Assembly: GCF_051131705.1 (NCBI RefSeq)
Contig: NZ_CP180316.1
Coordinates: 1,736,001 to 1,800,000, forward strand
DNA length: 64,000 bases
Origin: Arthrobacter_M sp030063245
GTDB taxonomy: Bacteria; Actinomycetota; Actinomycetes; Actinomycetales; Micrococcaceae
Direction of reading: 5' to 3'
The translations under genes and the position numbers were made by a program. Each line of letters begins with the position of its first letter. Position 1 is the stretch's first letter. The notes under the pieces are model-generated. The model saw nothing but the letters and a program-made list of their open reading frames with translations, searched no databases and was not told the origin of the DNA. This document shows positions 17,333 to 25,667 of the stretch, piece by piece.

Positions 17333-18721
17333 ATGAGTGATCGCCCCGACATCTTCACCCTTGGTGAACTGCGTGCAGCAGGCCATGCGCACAAGGACCT
17401 GCGCCATGAGATTCGCGACAACCTGCTCGCCGCGCTCGCCGCGGGCCGCGACCCGTGGCCTGGAATCTACGGGTTCAGCCGGACCGTCCTTCCCCAGCTT
17501 GAGCGCGCCTTGATCGCTGGCCACGACGTCGTCCTGCTCGGCGAGCGGGGACAGGGCAAGACGCGGCTCATGCGCACCCTGGTCGGGCTGCTCGACGAGT
17601 GGTCGCCGGTGATCGAGGGATCGGAACTGAACGAACACCCATATGAACCCATCACGGAGCAGTCCCGGGTCCGTGCGCTCGCTGAAGGGGACCAGCTGCG
17701 CGTGGCGTGGCGCCACCGCTCGGAACGTTACGTCGAGAAGCTCGCCACCCCGGACACCTCCGTCGCCGACCTGATCGGCGACGTCGACCCGATGCGGGTT
17801 GCCGAGGGCCGCCGGCTCGGGGACCCGGAAACCATCCACTACGGTCTCGTTCCGCGCTCCAACCGCGGCATCGTCGGCATCAATGAACTGCCCGATCTCG
17901 CCGAGCGCATCCAGGTCGCGATGCTCAATGTGATGGAGGAGCGCGATATCCAGATCCGGGGCTACGTGCTGCGGCTGCCGCTCGACGTGCTCGTCGTCGC
18001 GTCCGCCAACCCTGAGGACTACACCAACCGCGGCCGGATCATCACCCCCCTGAAGGACCGCTTCGGCGCCGAGATCCGCACCCACTACCCCATGGAGCTG
18101 GACGACGAGGTCGCCGTCATCGCGCAAGAGGGGCGGCTGGTCGCCGACGTGCCGCCCGTCATCCTCGAGATCCTGGCCCGCTACACCCGTGCGCTGCGGC
18201 AGTCCCCGGCCATCAACCAGGGATCCGGGGTTTCGGCGCGGTTCGCCATCGCGGGCGCCGAGACCGTCGCTGCGGCGGCGCTGCGACGGGCCACCGTGCG
18301 CGGGGAGGACGAGGCGGTCGCGCGGATTGTAGACGTGGAGACGGCGGTCGGAGTCCTCACCGGCAAGATCGAGTTCGAATCGGGTGAGGAGGGGCGTGAA
18401 CAAGACGTCCTCGACCACCTCCTGCGCATGGCCACCGTCGAAGCCGTGCGGGTGCACTACCGTGGTCTCGACTTCGGTCCGCTCGTGGCGGCGCTCGACG
18501 GCCACACGACCGTTACCACCGGGGACCAGGTCACCGCGCGGGAGTTCCTCGAAAATCTCCCGTCCCTCGACGGGTCCGGTCTCTACGAGGAGATCAACGC
18601 GCGCCTGGACGCGAAAAACGACGGGCAGCGCGCCGCCGCCGTCGAACTGGCGCTGGAAGGTCTCTTCCTTGCCCGGCGGATCTCCAAGGAGTCCGACGGC
18701 GGCGAGACGATCTACGGTTAG
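17333..18721 (+). CDS. MoxR/ChlI-type AAA+ ATPase
   Basis: A 462-residue AAA+ protein. Walker A is GERGQGKT at residues 70-77; a Walker-B-like strand GIVGINELPDLAERIQ lies near 180-195; VVASANPEDYTNRGRIITPL carries the sensor-1 asparagine and a basic segment. The closest functional group is the ATPase subunit that works with a VWA protein, as in magnesium chelatase I/D and MoxR-VWA pairs, and such a VWA gene follows 56 bp downstream. Together they probably remodel or load a metal into a protein. The pair lacks chelatase H subunits nearby, so a chelatase role is unlikely. Confidence 0.9.
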   Translation: MSDRPDIFTLGELRAAGHAHKDLRHEIRDNLLAALAAGRDPWPGIYGFSRTVLPQLERALIAGHDVVLLGERGQGKTRLMRTLVGLLDEWSPVIEGSELNEHPYEPITEQSRVRALAEGDQLRVAWRHRSERYVEKLATPDTSVADLIGDVDPMRVAEGRRLGDPETIHYGLVPRSNRGIVGINELPDLAERIQVAMLNVMEERDIQIRGYVLRLPLDVLVVASANPEDYTNRGRIITPLKDRFGAEIRTHYPMELDDEVAVIAQEGRLVADVPPVILEILARYTRALRQSPAINQGSGVSARFAIAGAETVAAAALRRATVRGEDEAVARIVDVETAVGVLTGKIEFESGEEGREQDVLDHLLRMATVEAVRVHYRGLDFGPLVAALDGHTTVTTGDQVTAREFLENLPSLDGSGLYEEINARLDAKNDGQRAAAVELALEGLFLARRISKESDGGETIYG

Positions 18722-18768
18722 GAATAGGAATAGGAATAGGAATAGGAATAGGAATAGGAAAAGGAAAA
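18721..18768 (+). repeat. Hexanucleotide microsatellite (GGAATA)6 plus two GGAAAA units
   Basis: Six perfect GGAATA units are followed by two GGAAAA units. The tract starts in the last base of the MoxR stop codon and ends 9 bp before the VWA start codon. The purine-rich GGAAAAGG end probably serves as the ribosome-binding site of the VWA gene. Unit number could vary by slippage and change the distance between the two genes; see findings. Confidence 0.9.
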
Positions 18769-18777
18769 GGCAGCATC

Positions 18778-20781
18778 ATGCGCGCTCACAACCAATCCTC
18801 CAGGTACGGCCGGTACACCGGAGGACCAGACCCACTCGCTCCGCCGGTCGACCTGGCCGAGGCGCTCGACGCGATCGCCGAGGACGTCATGGCGGGCTAC
18901 TCGCCCCGGCACGCCCTACAGGAGTTCCTGCGGCGCGGCGGCCGGAACCGTGAAGGCCTCGACGACCTCGCCGGCCAAGTTCAGCAGCGCCGACAGGATC
19001 TGCTGAACCGCCACCGGCTGGATGGCACTCTCAGCGAGGTCCAGAAGCTTCTCGACACGGCCGTGCTGGAAGAGCGCAAGCAGCTCGCCCGCGACGCCAT
19101 GATGGACAACACCGACCGCGCATTCCGGGAGATGCAGCTGCAGAACCTGCCCCACTCCACGGCGGCAGCGGTCAACGAACTCGCCTCCTACGACTGGCAG
19201 TCGAGCGGCGCCCGGGAGGCCTACGAGCGGATCAAGGATCTGCTCGGCCGTGAGGTCCTCGACCAGCGGTTCGCCGGCATGAAACAAGCGCTCGAGAACG
19301 CCACTGATGAGGACCGCGCGGCCGTGGGCGAGATGCTGCGCGACCTCAACGAGCTGCTCGACAATCACCGACGCGGCGAGGACACGGACGCGGACTTCCA
19401 GGACTTCATGGCGCGGCACGGCAGGTTCTTTCCGGAGACCCCACAATCGGTGGAGGAACTGGTCGATGCCCTCGCGCAGCGAGCGGCCGCGGCCCAGCGG
19501 CTCCTGCAATCGATGTCCCAGGAGCAGCGCGATGAGCTGATGAGCCTCTCGGCCCAGGCGTTCGGCTCGCCCGAACTTATGGCCCAGCTCGATCAACTCG
19601 ACTCGAGCCTGCGCTCCCTACGCCCCGGCGAGGACTGGACCGGCTCCGAACGCTTCGAGGGCCAGGAGGGACTTGGGCTGGGCGACGGCACAGGCGTGCT
19701 CCAAGACATCGCCGAACTCGATGGGCTGGCCGAACAGCTCTCCCAGCCCTACAACGGATCACGCCTTGACGATCTGGATCTGGACGCCCTCGCCCGCCAG
19801 CTCGGACAGAACGCCGCCGTGACGGCCCGCACCCTCGCCGAGATCGAGCGGGCGATGCAGGACGGCGGCTATCTGCAGCGCGGCGATGACGGCGACTTCC
19901 GGTTGTCCCCCCAGGCCATGCGACGGCTCGGGAAATCCCTGTTGCGGGACACCACCAAACAACTGTCCGGCCGGCAGGGTCACCGGGACGCGCGTGTCGC
20001 TGGCATCGCCGGCGAGCAGACCGGTTCCAGTCGTGAGTGGCAGTTCGGGGACGCAGAGCCATGGGACGTCACGCGCACCGTGACCAACGCGATCCGCCGC
20101 ACCATGGCCGACGGCGGTGATCCGAGCCGCGGGTTGCGCCTCGGGGTGCGCGACATCGAGGTGACGGAAACGGAAGCGCGTACCCAGGCCGCCGTCGTCC
20201 TACTCGTCGACGTGTCGTTCTCGATGGCCGCCGAGGGACGGTGGGTGCCGATGAAACGCACCGCGCTCGCCTTGCACCACCTCGTCTCAACCCGGTTCCG
20301 TGGGGACCGGCTGCAGCTGATCACATTCGGCCGCTATGCGCAGTCCATGGACATCGGCGCGCTCACGGCCCTGCCGGCGGTGCGGGAGCAGGGAACAAAC
20401 CTGCATCACGGCTTGCTGCTGGCCAAGCGTTTCTTCCACCAGCACCGGTCAATGCAGCCCGTCCTCCTCGTCGTTACCGACGGCGAACCTACCGCGCACC
20501 TGTTGGCGGAGGGCGAGTCGTGGTTCTCCTGGCCGCCCGACCCCGAGACAGTCCGCGTCACGGTCGCCGAACTCGACCGCCTCGGGCGGGTCGGCACGCA
20601 AGTCACGTTCTTCCGGCTCGGCGACGACCCGGGTCTCGACCGGTTCGTCCAGGGTATGGCCCGCCGAATCGACGGCCGCGTCGTCGCGCCCGACGCTGCG
20701 GATCTCGGGGCCGCAGTTGTGGGGGAGTACCTCCGCGCCCATTTCCACGGACCGTACGGCGACGCCGACTGGGCTTCTTAG
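18778..20781 (+). CDS. VWA-domain protein, partner of the MoxR ATPase
   Basis: A 667-residue protein. The first ~440 residues are mostly charged helices (FREMQLQNLPHSTAAAVNEL, EEDVMAGYSPRHALQEFL-like segments) with no recognised domain; the C-terminal third is a von Willebrand A domain. Its metal-ion-dependent adhesion site is complete in the first motif: DVSFS at residues 478-482, with TNLH and VVTDGEPTAH as the later MIDAS positions. It follows the MoxR gene directly and starts at ATG 18778 behind the GGAATA repeat. MoxR-VWA pairs act as chaperone-like complexes in metal insertion or protein maturation. Confidence 0.92.
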   Translation: MRAHNQSSRYGRYTGGPDPLAPPVDLAEALDAIAEDVMAGYSPRHALQEFLRRGGRNREGLDDLAGQVQQRRQDLLNRHRLDGTLSEVQKLLDTAVLEERKQLARDAMMDNTDRAFREMQLQNLPHSTAAAVNELASYDWQSSGAREAYERIKDLLGREVLDQRFAGMKQALENATDEDRAAVGEMLRDLNELLDNHRRGEDTDADFQDFMARHGRFFPETPQSVEELVDALAQRAAAAQRLLQSMSQEQRDELMSLSAQAFGSPELMAQLDQLDSSLRSLRPGEDWTGSERFEGQEGLGLGDGTGVLQDIAELDGLAEQLSQPYNGSRLDDLDLDALARQLGQNAAVTARTLAEIERAMQDGGYLQRGDDGDFRLSPQAMRRLGKSLLRDTTKQLSGRQGHRDARVAGIAGEQTGSSREWQFGDAEPWDVTRTVTNAIRRTMADGGDPSRGLRLGVRDIEVTETEARTQAAVVLLVDVSFSMAAEGRWVPMKRTALALHHLVSTRFRGDRLQLITFGRYAQSMDIGALTALPAVREQGTNLHHGLLLAKRFFHQHRSMQPVLLVVTDGEPTAHLLAEGESWFSWPPDPETVRVTVAELDRLGRVGTQVTFFRLGDDPGLDRFVQGMARRIDGRVVAPDAADLGAAVVGEYLRAHFHGPYGDADWAS

Positions 20782-21127
20782 CCGGCGGCCAGCGGCTCGG
20801 CTCGGCGTGCGCGCCGGACTGGACACGGTGCAAAGCAGCCCGGGTGGGCGAAATTCCGTCAGAACCAGTCGGCTCTGGGCAGCCGACCAGCGTTTCAGGT
20901 CAAGGGCCTCCGCTTTGGTGCGTGGCACGGGCTCTCGCGCTGCCTTGCGGCGAGTGTGGCCGGGGTGAGCAGTTCGGAGCGGGCTTCTGCGGTGCAGCCG
21001 AGCCGAATGAGTAGTTCGCCGCGCACGCTTGGCAGTAGCTACGAGCCGCGTAGGGCGCGCAGCAAACTATTTTGCGTAGGCGCCAGACCTGACGTCATCG
21101 ATCACTCCTGAGTCATCTGCGCTGGAG
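20782..21127. other. Gene-free stretch
   Basis: No convincing gene is present on either strand. Short open frames exist, including a minus frame beginning VPRTKAEALDLKRWSAAQSR, but none has a recognisable family, a good ribosome-binding site or a sensible end. Confidence 0.4.
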
Positions 21128-21562
21128 TTACCCGGCGGAGGCCAAGTAGTGCCGCGCCTGTGGCTCCGCGAGGTCCCCGGCCTGTGACCCACCTACTGGT
21201 GGAACGGCAGCGTAGGTGTTCAGCTCACGCAGGCGGGACTCCAGCGCGTGGCCATAGGCGCGATAGTAGGAAGAGCCAGTTCCGCCGAGTACGACGGCGG
21301 CCGACCTGTAGACGGTAAGTAGGTCTGCCAATCCGTCGACGATGCGACGGCCGTAGGCTGTGAATAGATCTCCTGCTGGCTCGTCGCTAGCGATCGCCCG
21401 GTCGGCTGCCATCTGAATGTCCAGTGGGCCGCCGGAGGGTTTCGACAGCAGTTGACTCGTTGCCTTTTGGAGCGCGGAACGTGATGAGACTTGCTCCCAG
21501 CATGATGTCCGGCTGCAGTAGCACGGCGCGCTCCCGCCGGCGACGCTCAGGTGACCGGCCTC
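21128..21562 (-). pseudogene. ROK-family sugar kinase/regulator, C-terminal half (split by transposon)
   Basis: Reading leftward from 21562 the frame gives EAGHLSVAGGSAPCYCSRTS CWEQV, the zinc-binding CxCxxxxC signature of ROK proteins (normally GxxGxxxxCxCGxxGCxE), then YGRRIVDGLADLLTVYRSAA and VVLGGTG, the usual C-terminal helix and strand. Its N-terminal half lies 11.8 kb away at 33391-33886. The join is exact: ...ADVVHP from the right piece plus EAGHLS from the left piece, across one copy of TGGGT. The split by transposition is the reason the gene is broken. Confidence 0.88.
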
Positions 21563-21567
21563 TGGGT
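21563..21567. repeat. 5-bp target-site duplication TGGGT (left)
   Basis: TGGGT precedes the left inverted repeat of the Tn3-family transposon; the same five bases follow the right end at 33386-33390. Five-base duplications are the rule for Tn3-family transposition. Confidence 0.88.
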
Positions 21568-21605
21568 GGAGTCGCTTCAGAAAACGGAAAAAATCGTACG
21601 CTAAG
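21568..21605. repeat. Left terminal inverted repeat of the Tn3-family transposon
   Basis: The 38 bp begin GGAGTCGCTTCAGAAAACGG and end ATCGTACGCTAAG. They match the right end (33348-33385, reverse strand) at all but a few positions. Confidence 0.88.
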
Positions 21606-21746
21606 GGCGTTCTGAGGCAGGTATCTCCTGGTTCAGCTCAAGAAGCGGAAAAACGCTCCGGGTATTGGGGCGGTGTGCGTCCGTAAGGGGATCCGTCACC
21701 GGACACCAGGGCGCGCTGTCTGCGGGCTACAGGCGGATGTCCGATT

Positions 21747-21944
21747 TTGCGGTCGGACTGGCGCGCGCGTTATCTGCAATGCGGCGCACAACCCGACCTG
21801 ACCAGCGGCGAGGTCATCTACCGGATGGGCTCCAGGTGGCGCCAGGAGAACTACTTCCGCTACGCCCGGATGCACTTCGACCTCGACTCCCACGACGCTC
21901 TGCGAGCTGGTGGCTGCTCGGTGGTGTGTTTCGTCAACTTTAAG
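21747..21944 (+). pseudogene. Transposase fragment, interrupted by the IS21 element
   Basis: The frame contains LTSGEVIYRMGSRWRQENYF and RYARMHFDLDSHDA. The phrase (M/F)xxRWRQENxFRY and the following HF.LD..D is found near the C-terminus of a large group of DDE transposases. The frame stops at the left inverted repeat of the IS21 element, so that insertion probably truncated it, though upstream parts are missing as well. Confidence 0.5.
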
Positions 21945-22009
21945 TAGGCCGTTTCAGCGCTAAGAATCAGGCCATCTGAGCACCGTTTCCGGCCATTTGG
22001 GTTGGTTGC

Positions 22010-22246
22010 CTATTTCATCAGGGCATGCTTGACCCTGTAGGACTCGCCGCGGAACTGAAGCAGTCGCCCGTGATGGACGATGCGGTCGATGACGGCAGCT
22101 GCCATGTTGTCATCACCGAACACCGTTCCCCACCGGGAGAACTCCAAATTCGTGGTGATAATCAGACTCCGTTTTTCGTAGCCATCGGCGATGACTTGGA
22201 ACAATAACCGGGCGCCTTCGGTGTCGATCGGAAGGTATCCAAATTC
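22010..22246 (-). pseudogene. istB: IstB, C-terminal fragment
   Basis: The frame reads DEFGYLPIDTEGARLLFQVI and ADGYEKRSLIITTNLEFSRW, GTVFGDDNMAAAVIDRIVHH, the second half of an IS21 helper ATPase including the Walker-B aspartate/glutamate pair (IDEFGY) and the sensor region. The first half is at 25668-26162; the RIT element lies between. The break falls exactly within ILAID|EFGYLP. Confidence 0.9.
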
Positions 22247-22278
22247 ATCAATCTATGCGGATATCCGCATAGATTGAT
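22247..22278. repeat. 32-bp perfect palindrome at the RIT left boundary
   Basis: The 32 bases are self-complementary without a single mismatch, centred on GGATATCC, with arms running outward through CGCATAGATTGAT. They lie between the IstB coding remnant and the first base of the RIT inverted repeat. They are absent at the right boundary, so they are extra relative to an intact istB. The core CTATGC resembles the CTATGCC that starts the RIT repeat. Confidence 0.9.
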
Positions 22279-22385
22279 CTATGCCGAGCCGGTAACTATG
22301 CCGAGGTGCTGGGAACGCGGGTACCAGAAGAGGCCCTGCCGCTGGGGTCCGGACAAGAATCGGCTGTTCCCATATCGGCATAGTT
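22279..22385. repeat. RIT left terminal inverted repeat
   Basis: 107 bp starting CTATGCCGAGCCGGTAACTA and ending CCATATCGGCATAGTT. It differs from the reverse complement of 25561-25667 at a single base (CGGCTG against CGACTG). Confidence 0.92.
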
Positions 22386-23373
22386 ACAGGCTTTCAAGGA
22401 ACGCCAGTGTCTTGTCTGTCGGGTGGTAGCGTCCTGGGGTTGCCGCTGTGGGTGTCACGAGGGCGAGTGCTTTTTCCTTGATGGTGAGGTCAGCATGGAT
22501 ATATGCGTCCGTGGAACGAACTCCCGCGTGGCCAAGCCACAATGCGATCACTGAGGTATCAACGCCGGCTTGGAGCAGGGACATGGCACAGGTGTGGCGG
22601 AAGACGTGGGGGTGAATTGTCTTGCCTTCCAGTGACGGGCATTGTTGCGTAGCGGTCTTGGCATGAGTGCTGACGCGCAGGGCGACGGCATCGCGGCTGA
22701 GGCGGCGTCCGATGCGTGTGGGAAAAAGTGGGTCCTGGGGTTGGACTGCTCGTTCTTTCAACCAGGCCCGCAGTAGCGCTTCGACGGGGACATTGAGTGG
22801 AACCTTACGTTGCTTGCGTCCCTTGCCTTCACATCGCACGTTGGCGCCGGTCCCCAGCGTCACGTCATTGCAATTCAGCCCGGTGATCTCCGAAACGCGC
22901 AGCCCTGTCTGAATGGCCAACAGCATCAGCGCCTTGTCTCGGCGCCCTTCCCAAGTGGATTGGTCTGGGGCGGCGATCATGGCGTCAACTTCCGGTGCCG
23001 TCAGGAAAGTGACGATGCGTTTTTCGAACCGTTTGGGCGGAATCGCCAACACTCGCTGGATCAGGAGCGCATGTTCGGGATGGCGCAGTGCCGCGTAGGA
23101 GAAGAGCGAACGGATCGCGGTGAGGCGGACATTGCGGGTTCTGACGCTATTGTGCCGCTGGTCCTCGAGATGGTTGAGAAACCGGGAGATCATGGTCGCG
23201 TCCAGGTCGTCCCAATCGAGTCGAGCTGGCAATTTCTTGGTCTGTTCATACACGAACTCCAAAAGGAGTTTGAGGGTGTCTCGGTAGGCGGCGATGGTGC
23301 GGGGACTAGCTTGGCGCTGTTGGGCGAGGCGGTCCGTGAAGAACAGTTGCAGGGTCGAGGCGATGAGCGTCAT
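22384..23373 (-). CDS. ritC: RIT tyrosine recombinase, third gene (RitC)
   Basis: The start is ATG 23373, which overlaps the RitB stop by ATGA and gives 329 residues; a longer frame upstream is not the start. An N-terminal SAM-like core-binding domain (SPRTIAAYRDTLKLLLEFVY) precedes the catalytic domain, with the first Arg in LLAIQTGLRVSEITGLNCND, the HxxR pair in PHVFRHTCAMSLLQAG, the second His in WLGHAG and the nucleophile Tyr in STDAYIHAD. All catalytic residues are present. It runs to a TAA just inside the left inverted repeat. It cuts and rejoins DNA with its two partners. Confidence 0.92.
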   Translation of the reverse strand: MTLIASTLQLFFTDRLAQQRQASPRTIAAYRDTLKLLLEFVYEQTKKLPARLDWDDLDATMISRFLNHLEDQRHNSVRTRNVRLTAIRSLFSYAALRHPEHALLIQRVLAIPPKRFEKRIVTFLTAPEVDAMIAAPDQSTWEGRRDKALMLLAIQTGLRVSEITGLNCNDVTLGTGANVRCEGKGRKQRKVPLNVPVEALLRAWLKERAVQPQDPLFPTRIGRRLSRDAVALRVSTHAKTATQQCPSLEGKTIHPHVFRHTCAMSLLQAGVDTSVIALWLGHAGVRSTDAYIHADLTIKEKALALVTPTAATPGRYHPTDKTLAFLESL

Positions 23374-24302
23374 GAGCGTGCCTTCATCCACTGCGCGTCT
23401 TGACGTGCGGCGGCCACGGCAAGCAGTTCCGGCGCCGCCGAAAGATACCAGTACGTGGAAGCCGGTTCGCGGTGGCCAAGATACGTTGACAGTGACGGGA
23501 TCTTGGCCTGCACGTCCTCGTCGCTGCGGTACCAACCAAGCAAGGTTTGAATGGCAAAGGAATGTCTTAGATCATGAATTCTGGGGGCGGAGGGCGAATC
23601 GGCCCCGATTCCGGCAGCAGTCACCAGGCACCGGAACGTATGCTGCACGACCTGGTAGCTGAGGCGCTTGCGGGTCAGGGACACGAAGAAACTGGCGTCG
23701 ATTGATGTTGGCTGCAGTTCATCGCGCAAGGTTGCATGACTCTTCAACGCCTGGATGGTGCTCTCCTGCACTGGCACGAGCCGGGACTTGCCGAACTTGG
23801 ACTCGCGGATCAACAACACTCTCTCGCTCCAGTCCACGTCCGTGCGGTCAAGTTTGATGGCCTCACCAATGCGCAGCCCAGTTGCCGCCAACAACCCAAT
23901 CAAGGTTTCATAGGTAGCCGCCCGCAATGGTTGGTCAATCAAGCAGCGGGCCTGGCTCATCAACGCTCCGATATCAGTACTGGAGTAGATGAATGGCAGA
24001 CGCCATCGCTGGCGGTGGGGCATCAGCTCTAAGGGCGGGACTTCGGTGCCGGGATAGATCCCGGAGAGATAGCGGGCGAATCCGCGTGCCGCGGTCATTC
24101 GCCTCGGGCCCACGCTCGAAGGTGCCGTTGTCGATGGTTGCTGCGACCACTCCAACGCCGCCTGCGTGGTTATCGTCGTGCATCCACGGGTATCAAGGAA
24201 CACTACAAAGCCTGGCAGCAGCCGGTGGCTTTCAGCGAGTTCGTGCCCGAGTGAACGGCGCAGCTGCAGATAGTTCGCCAGGTCCTGCTCCAGCCCGCTC
24301 AT
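23370..24302 (-). CDS. ritB: RIT tyrosine recombinase, second gene (RitB)
   Basis: Start ATG 24302 overlaps the RitA stop by ATGA; an in-frame ATG at 24320 is the alternative. The 310-residue product has a core-binding domain (NYLQLRRSLGHELAESHRLL) and catalytic motifs LLAATGLRIGEAIKL (Arg), IHDLRHSFAIQTLLGWYR (HxLRH) and STYLGHREPASTYWYLS (His and Tyr). The spacing between the HxLRH and the final motif is longer than in XerC-type proteins, as is usual in RitB. It is translationally coupled on both sides. Confidence 0.92.
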   Translation of the reverse strand: MSGLEQDLANYLQLRRSLGHELAESHRLLPGFVVFLDTRGCTTITTQAALEWSQQPSTTAPSSVGPRRMTAARGFARYLSGIYPGTEVPPLELMPHRQRWRLPFIYSSTDIGALMSQARCLIDQPLRAATYETLIGLLAATGLRIGEAIKLDRTDVDWSERVLLIRESKFGKSRLVPVQESTIQALKSHATLRDELQPTSIDASFFVSLTRKRLSYQVVQHTFRCLVTAAGIGADSPSAPRIHDLRHSFAIQTLLGWYRSDEDVQAKIPSLSTYLGHREPASTYWYLSAAPELLAVAAARQDAQWMKARS

Positions 24303-25501
24303 CGTGCCGTCCCCGGCCATGGTTGGGCCACCTGGCGCAGCGAGTCAAAGTCGACCTTGGCATAAAGAGCCGTCGTGGCCAGATCCTGGTGACGCAGGAC
24401 CTGGCTGATCGTCGTAAGGCCGGCGCCCTGTTTGAGCATCTCACCAGCCAAGGCATGCCTGAGCCGGTGCGGGCCAAACTTGGGTAGTCCCGCGCGTTTG
24501 CAGGCGCGTTCAATGACGTCTCCGACCAAGTCGGCACGGATCGGTCCCCGAGGAGCGCGGCAGGTCAAGAAGACATGAACGGCATCGGCGGGGTTCCGGC
24601 CACACGACAAATAGGCCACCAAGGCTTCACCGACTCCGGCGAGCAGCGGCATCCGGTCCTGCCGGCGGGCCTTGCCACGAACCACCAGTTCACCGGCACG
24701 CCAATCCATGTCACACAGTTCCAGCCGTGCGACCTCGATTGATCGCAGCCCCAGACGGGCCACCAGCATCGCAATCGCGAAATCCCGGGCGCCCAGCTGC
24801 GTGCTGCGGTCAAAACTGTCAAGCAACAACTGCACATCGGTAGCCGAGACTGTCGGTGGCGGCAGAGTTGCCAACCGCCAGCCACCCACCGGGGGTACGG
24901 CCGATCCCAGCCGCAGCTCGGTGATTCCTTGCAGATACAGGAAACGCAAAACGGCCCGTAGTTCAGCCACACGGCCCTTCGCCGAGCCGGCCGACACCCT
25001 GTTGCACTCCCGTAGCAAGAACGCATTGACATCCGCCCCCGTCAAGGCCGACGGCACGAAAACACCACTACTGTGACACTGTTCCTCGAGGAATCGTCGT
25101 GCCGTGTTCTCATATCGGTGCACCGTTGTCGGGGCGAGTCCACGTTCCTGGAACATCCAGGAACGATATTCATCCATCAGCTCGCCAAGTGCTGTCGCCA
25201 ACGGGGATGCCGCCGGGGCAATACCGGAGTACCGCAAAAATTCCAGCAGTGGCACCAAAGCCCGCGGGCCAGGGAATCTCCGAGTTACCACTGCTTTCCG
25301 GGCAGACAAAAACCCGCTCAGGACCTGCTCATTCAACTCCTCGGCCCTCAACCCCTCGGAAGAGAGCCATCGACCGACCCGCCCAATGTCCTTGAGCATG
25401 TTCCGGATTGTGCCCGGCGTGTAGCCCCGCCGCACCAACCATGCCCGATACCCCTCAACCTGCGCACCCAGTTGACCGTCATTTCTCTTCGGTCCAGACA
25501 T
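24299..25501 (-). CDS. ritA: RIT tyrosine recombinase, first gene (RitA)
   Basis: A 400-residue integrase. Core-binding segment: RGLAPTTVHRYENTARRFLE (near residue 140). Catalytic motifs: LVARLGLRSIEVARLELCDM (Arg), GPHRLRHALAGEMLKQG (HxLRH) and QVLRHQDLATTALYAKVD (His, Tyr nucleophile). First of three overlapping genes. The leader between the right inverted repeat (ending inward at 25561) and its ATG is only about 60 bp, so promoter elements probably lie in the repeat. Confidence 0.92.
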   Translation of the reverse strand: MSGPKRNDGQLGAQVEGYRAWLVRRGYTPGTIRNMLKDIGRVGRWLSSEGLRAEELNEQVLSGFLSARKAVVTRRFPGPRALVPLLEFLRYSGIAPAASPLATALGELMDEYRSWMFQERGLAPTTVHRYENTARRFLEEQCHSSGVFVPSALTGADVNAFLLRECNRVSAGSAKGRVAELRAVLRFLYLQGITELRLGSAVPPVGGWRLATLPPPTVSATDVQLLLDSFDRSTQLGARDFAIAMLVARLGLRSIEVARLELCDMDWRAGELVVRGKARRQDRMPLLAGVGEALVAYLSCGRNPADAVHVFLTCRAPRGPIRADLVGDVIERACKRAGLPKFGPHRLRHALAGEMLKQGAGLTTISQVLRHQDLATTALYAKVDFDSLRQVAQPWPGTAR

Positions 25502-25560
25502 GAGATTTCGCCTCCTTCATGGAAGCACCGTTGCTTCCATGACCAGCGTCCTCCCACGGA

Positions 25561-25667
25561 AACTATGCCGATATGGGAACAGTCGATTCTTGTCCGGACC
25601 CCAGCGGCAGGGCCTCTTCTGGTACCCGCGTTCCCAGCACCTCGGCATAGTTACCGGCTCGGCATAG
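25561..25667. repeat. RIT right terminal inverted repeat
   Basis: 107 bp that read, on the minus strand, CTATGCCGAGCCGGTAACTA at the outer end. One mismatch to the left copy. The truncated istB frame runs into it and stops inside it, adding about 35 foreign residues. Confidence 0.92.

Larger units (their letters stand above)
22279..25667 (-). mobile_element. Recombinase-in-trio (RIT) element in istB
   Basis: The 3389-bp unit has 107-bp terminal inverted repeats (22279-22385 and 25561-25667) with one mismatch. Inside are three tyrosine recombinase genes on one strand, each overlapping the next by ATGA. Three co-oriented overlapping tyrosine recombinases between inverted repeats are the definition of RIT elements. 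Each repeat begins with two direct copies of CTATGCCGAG 7 bp apart and ends with an inverted GGCATAG. The insertion splits istB; no target duplication is evident. Confidence 0.92.

Noticed and set aside
16577..18505. A very long open frame on the minus strand covering the MoxR gene
   Set aside because: Only its last third is a real protein (the phosphomutase from 17236). The rest is antisense to the MoxR ATPase with no family match and is a product of high-GC codon bias.
18721..18768. Hexanucleotide repeats as a possible CRISPR array
   Set aside because: Units are 6 bp without spacers and there are no cas genes anywhere in the window. The other tandem repeats (1574, 57120, 59281) are also spacerless.
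17333..20781. MoxR and VWA genes as magnesium chelatase for chlorophyll or cobalt chelatase for cobalamin
   Set aside because: There is no large H/CobN subunit and no pathway gene nearby, and the VWA protein lacks the ChlD-type AAA+ half.
22279..25667. The three recombinases as a Tn554-type transposon
   Set aside because: Tn554 carries two tyrosine recombinases plus a different third protein and has no long inverted repeats. Here all three are tyrosine recombinases and the repeats are 107 bp, which fits RIT elements.
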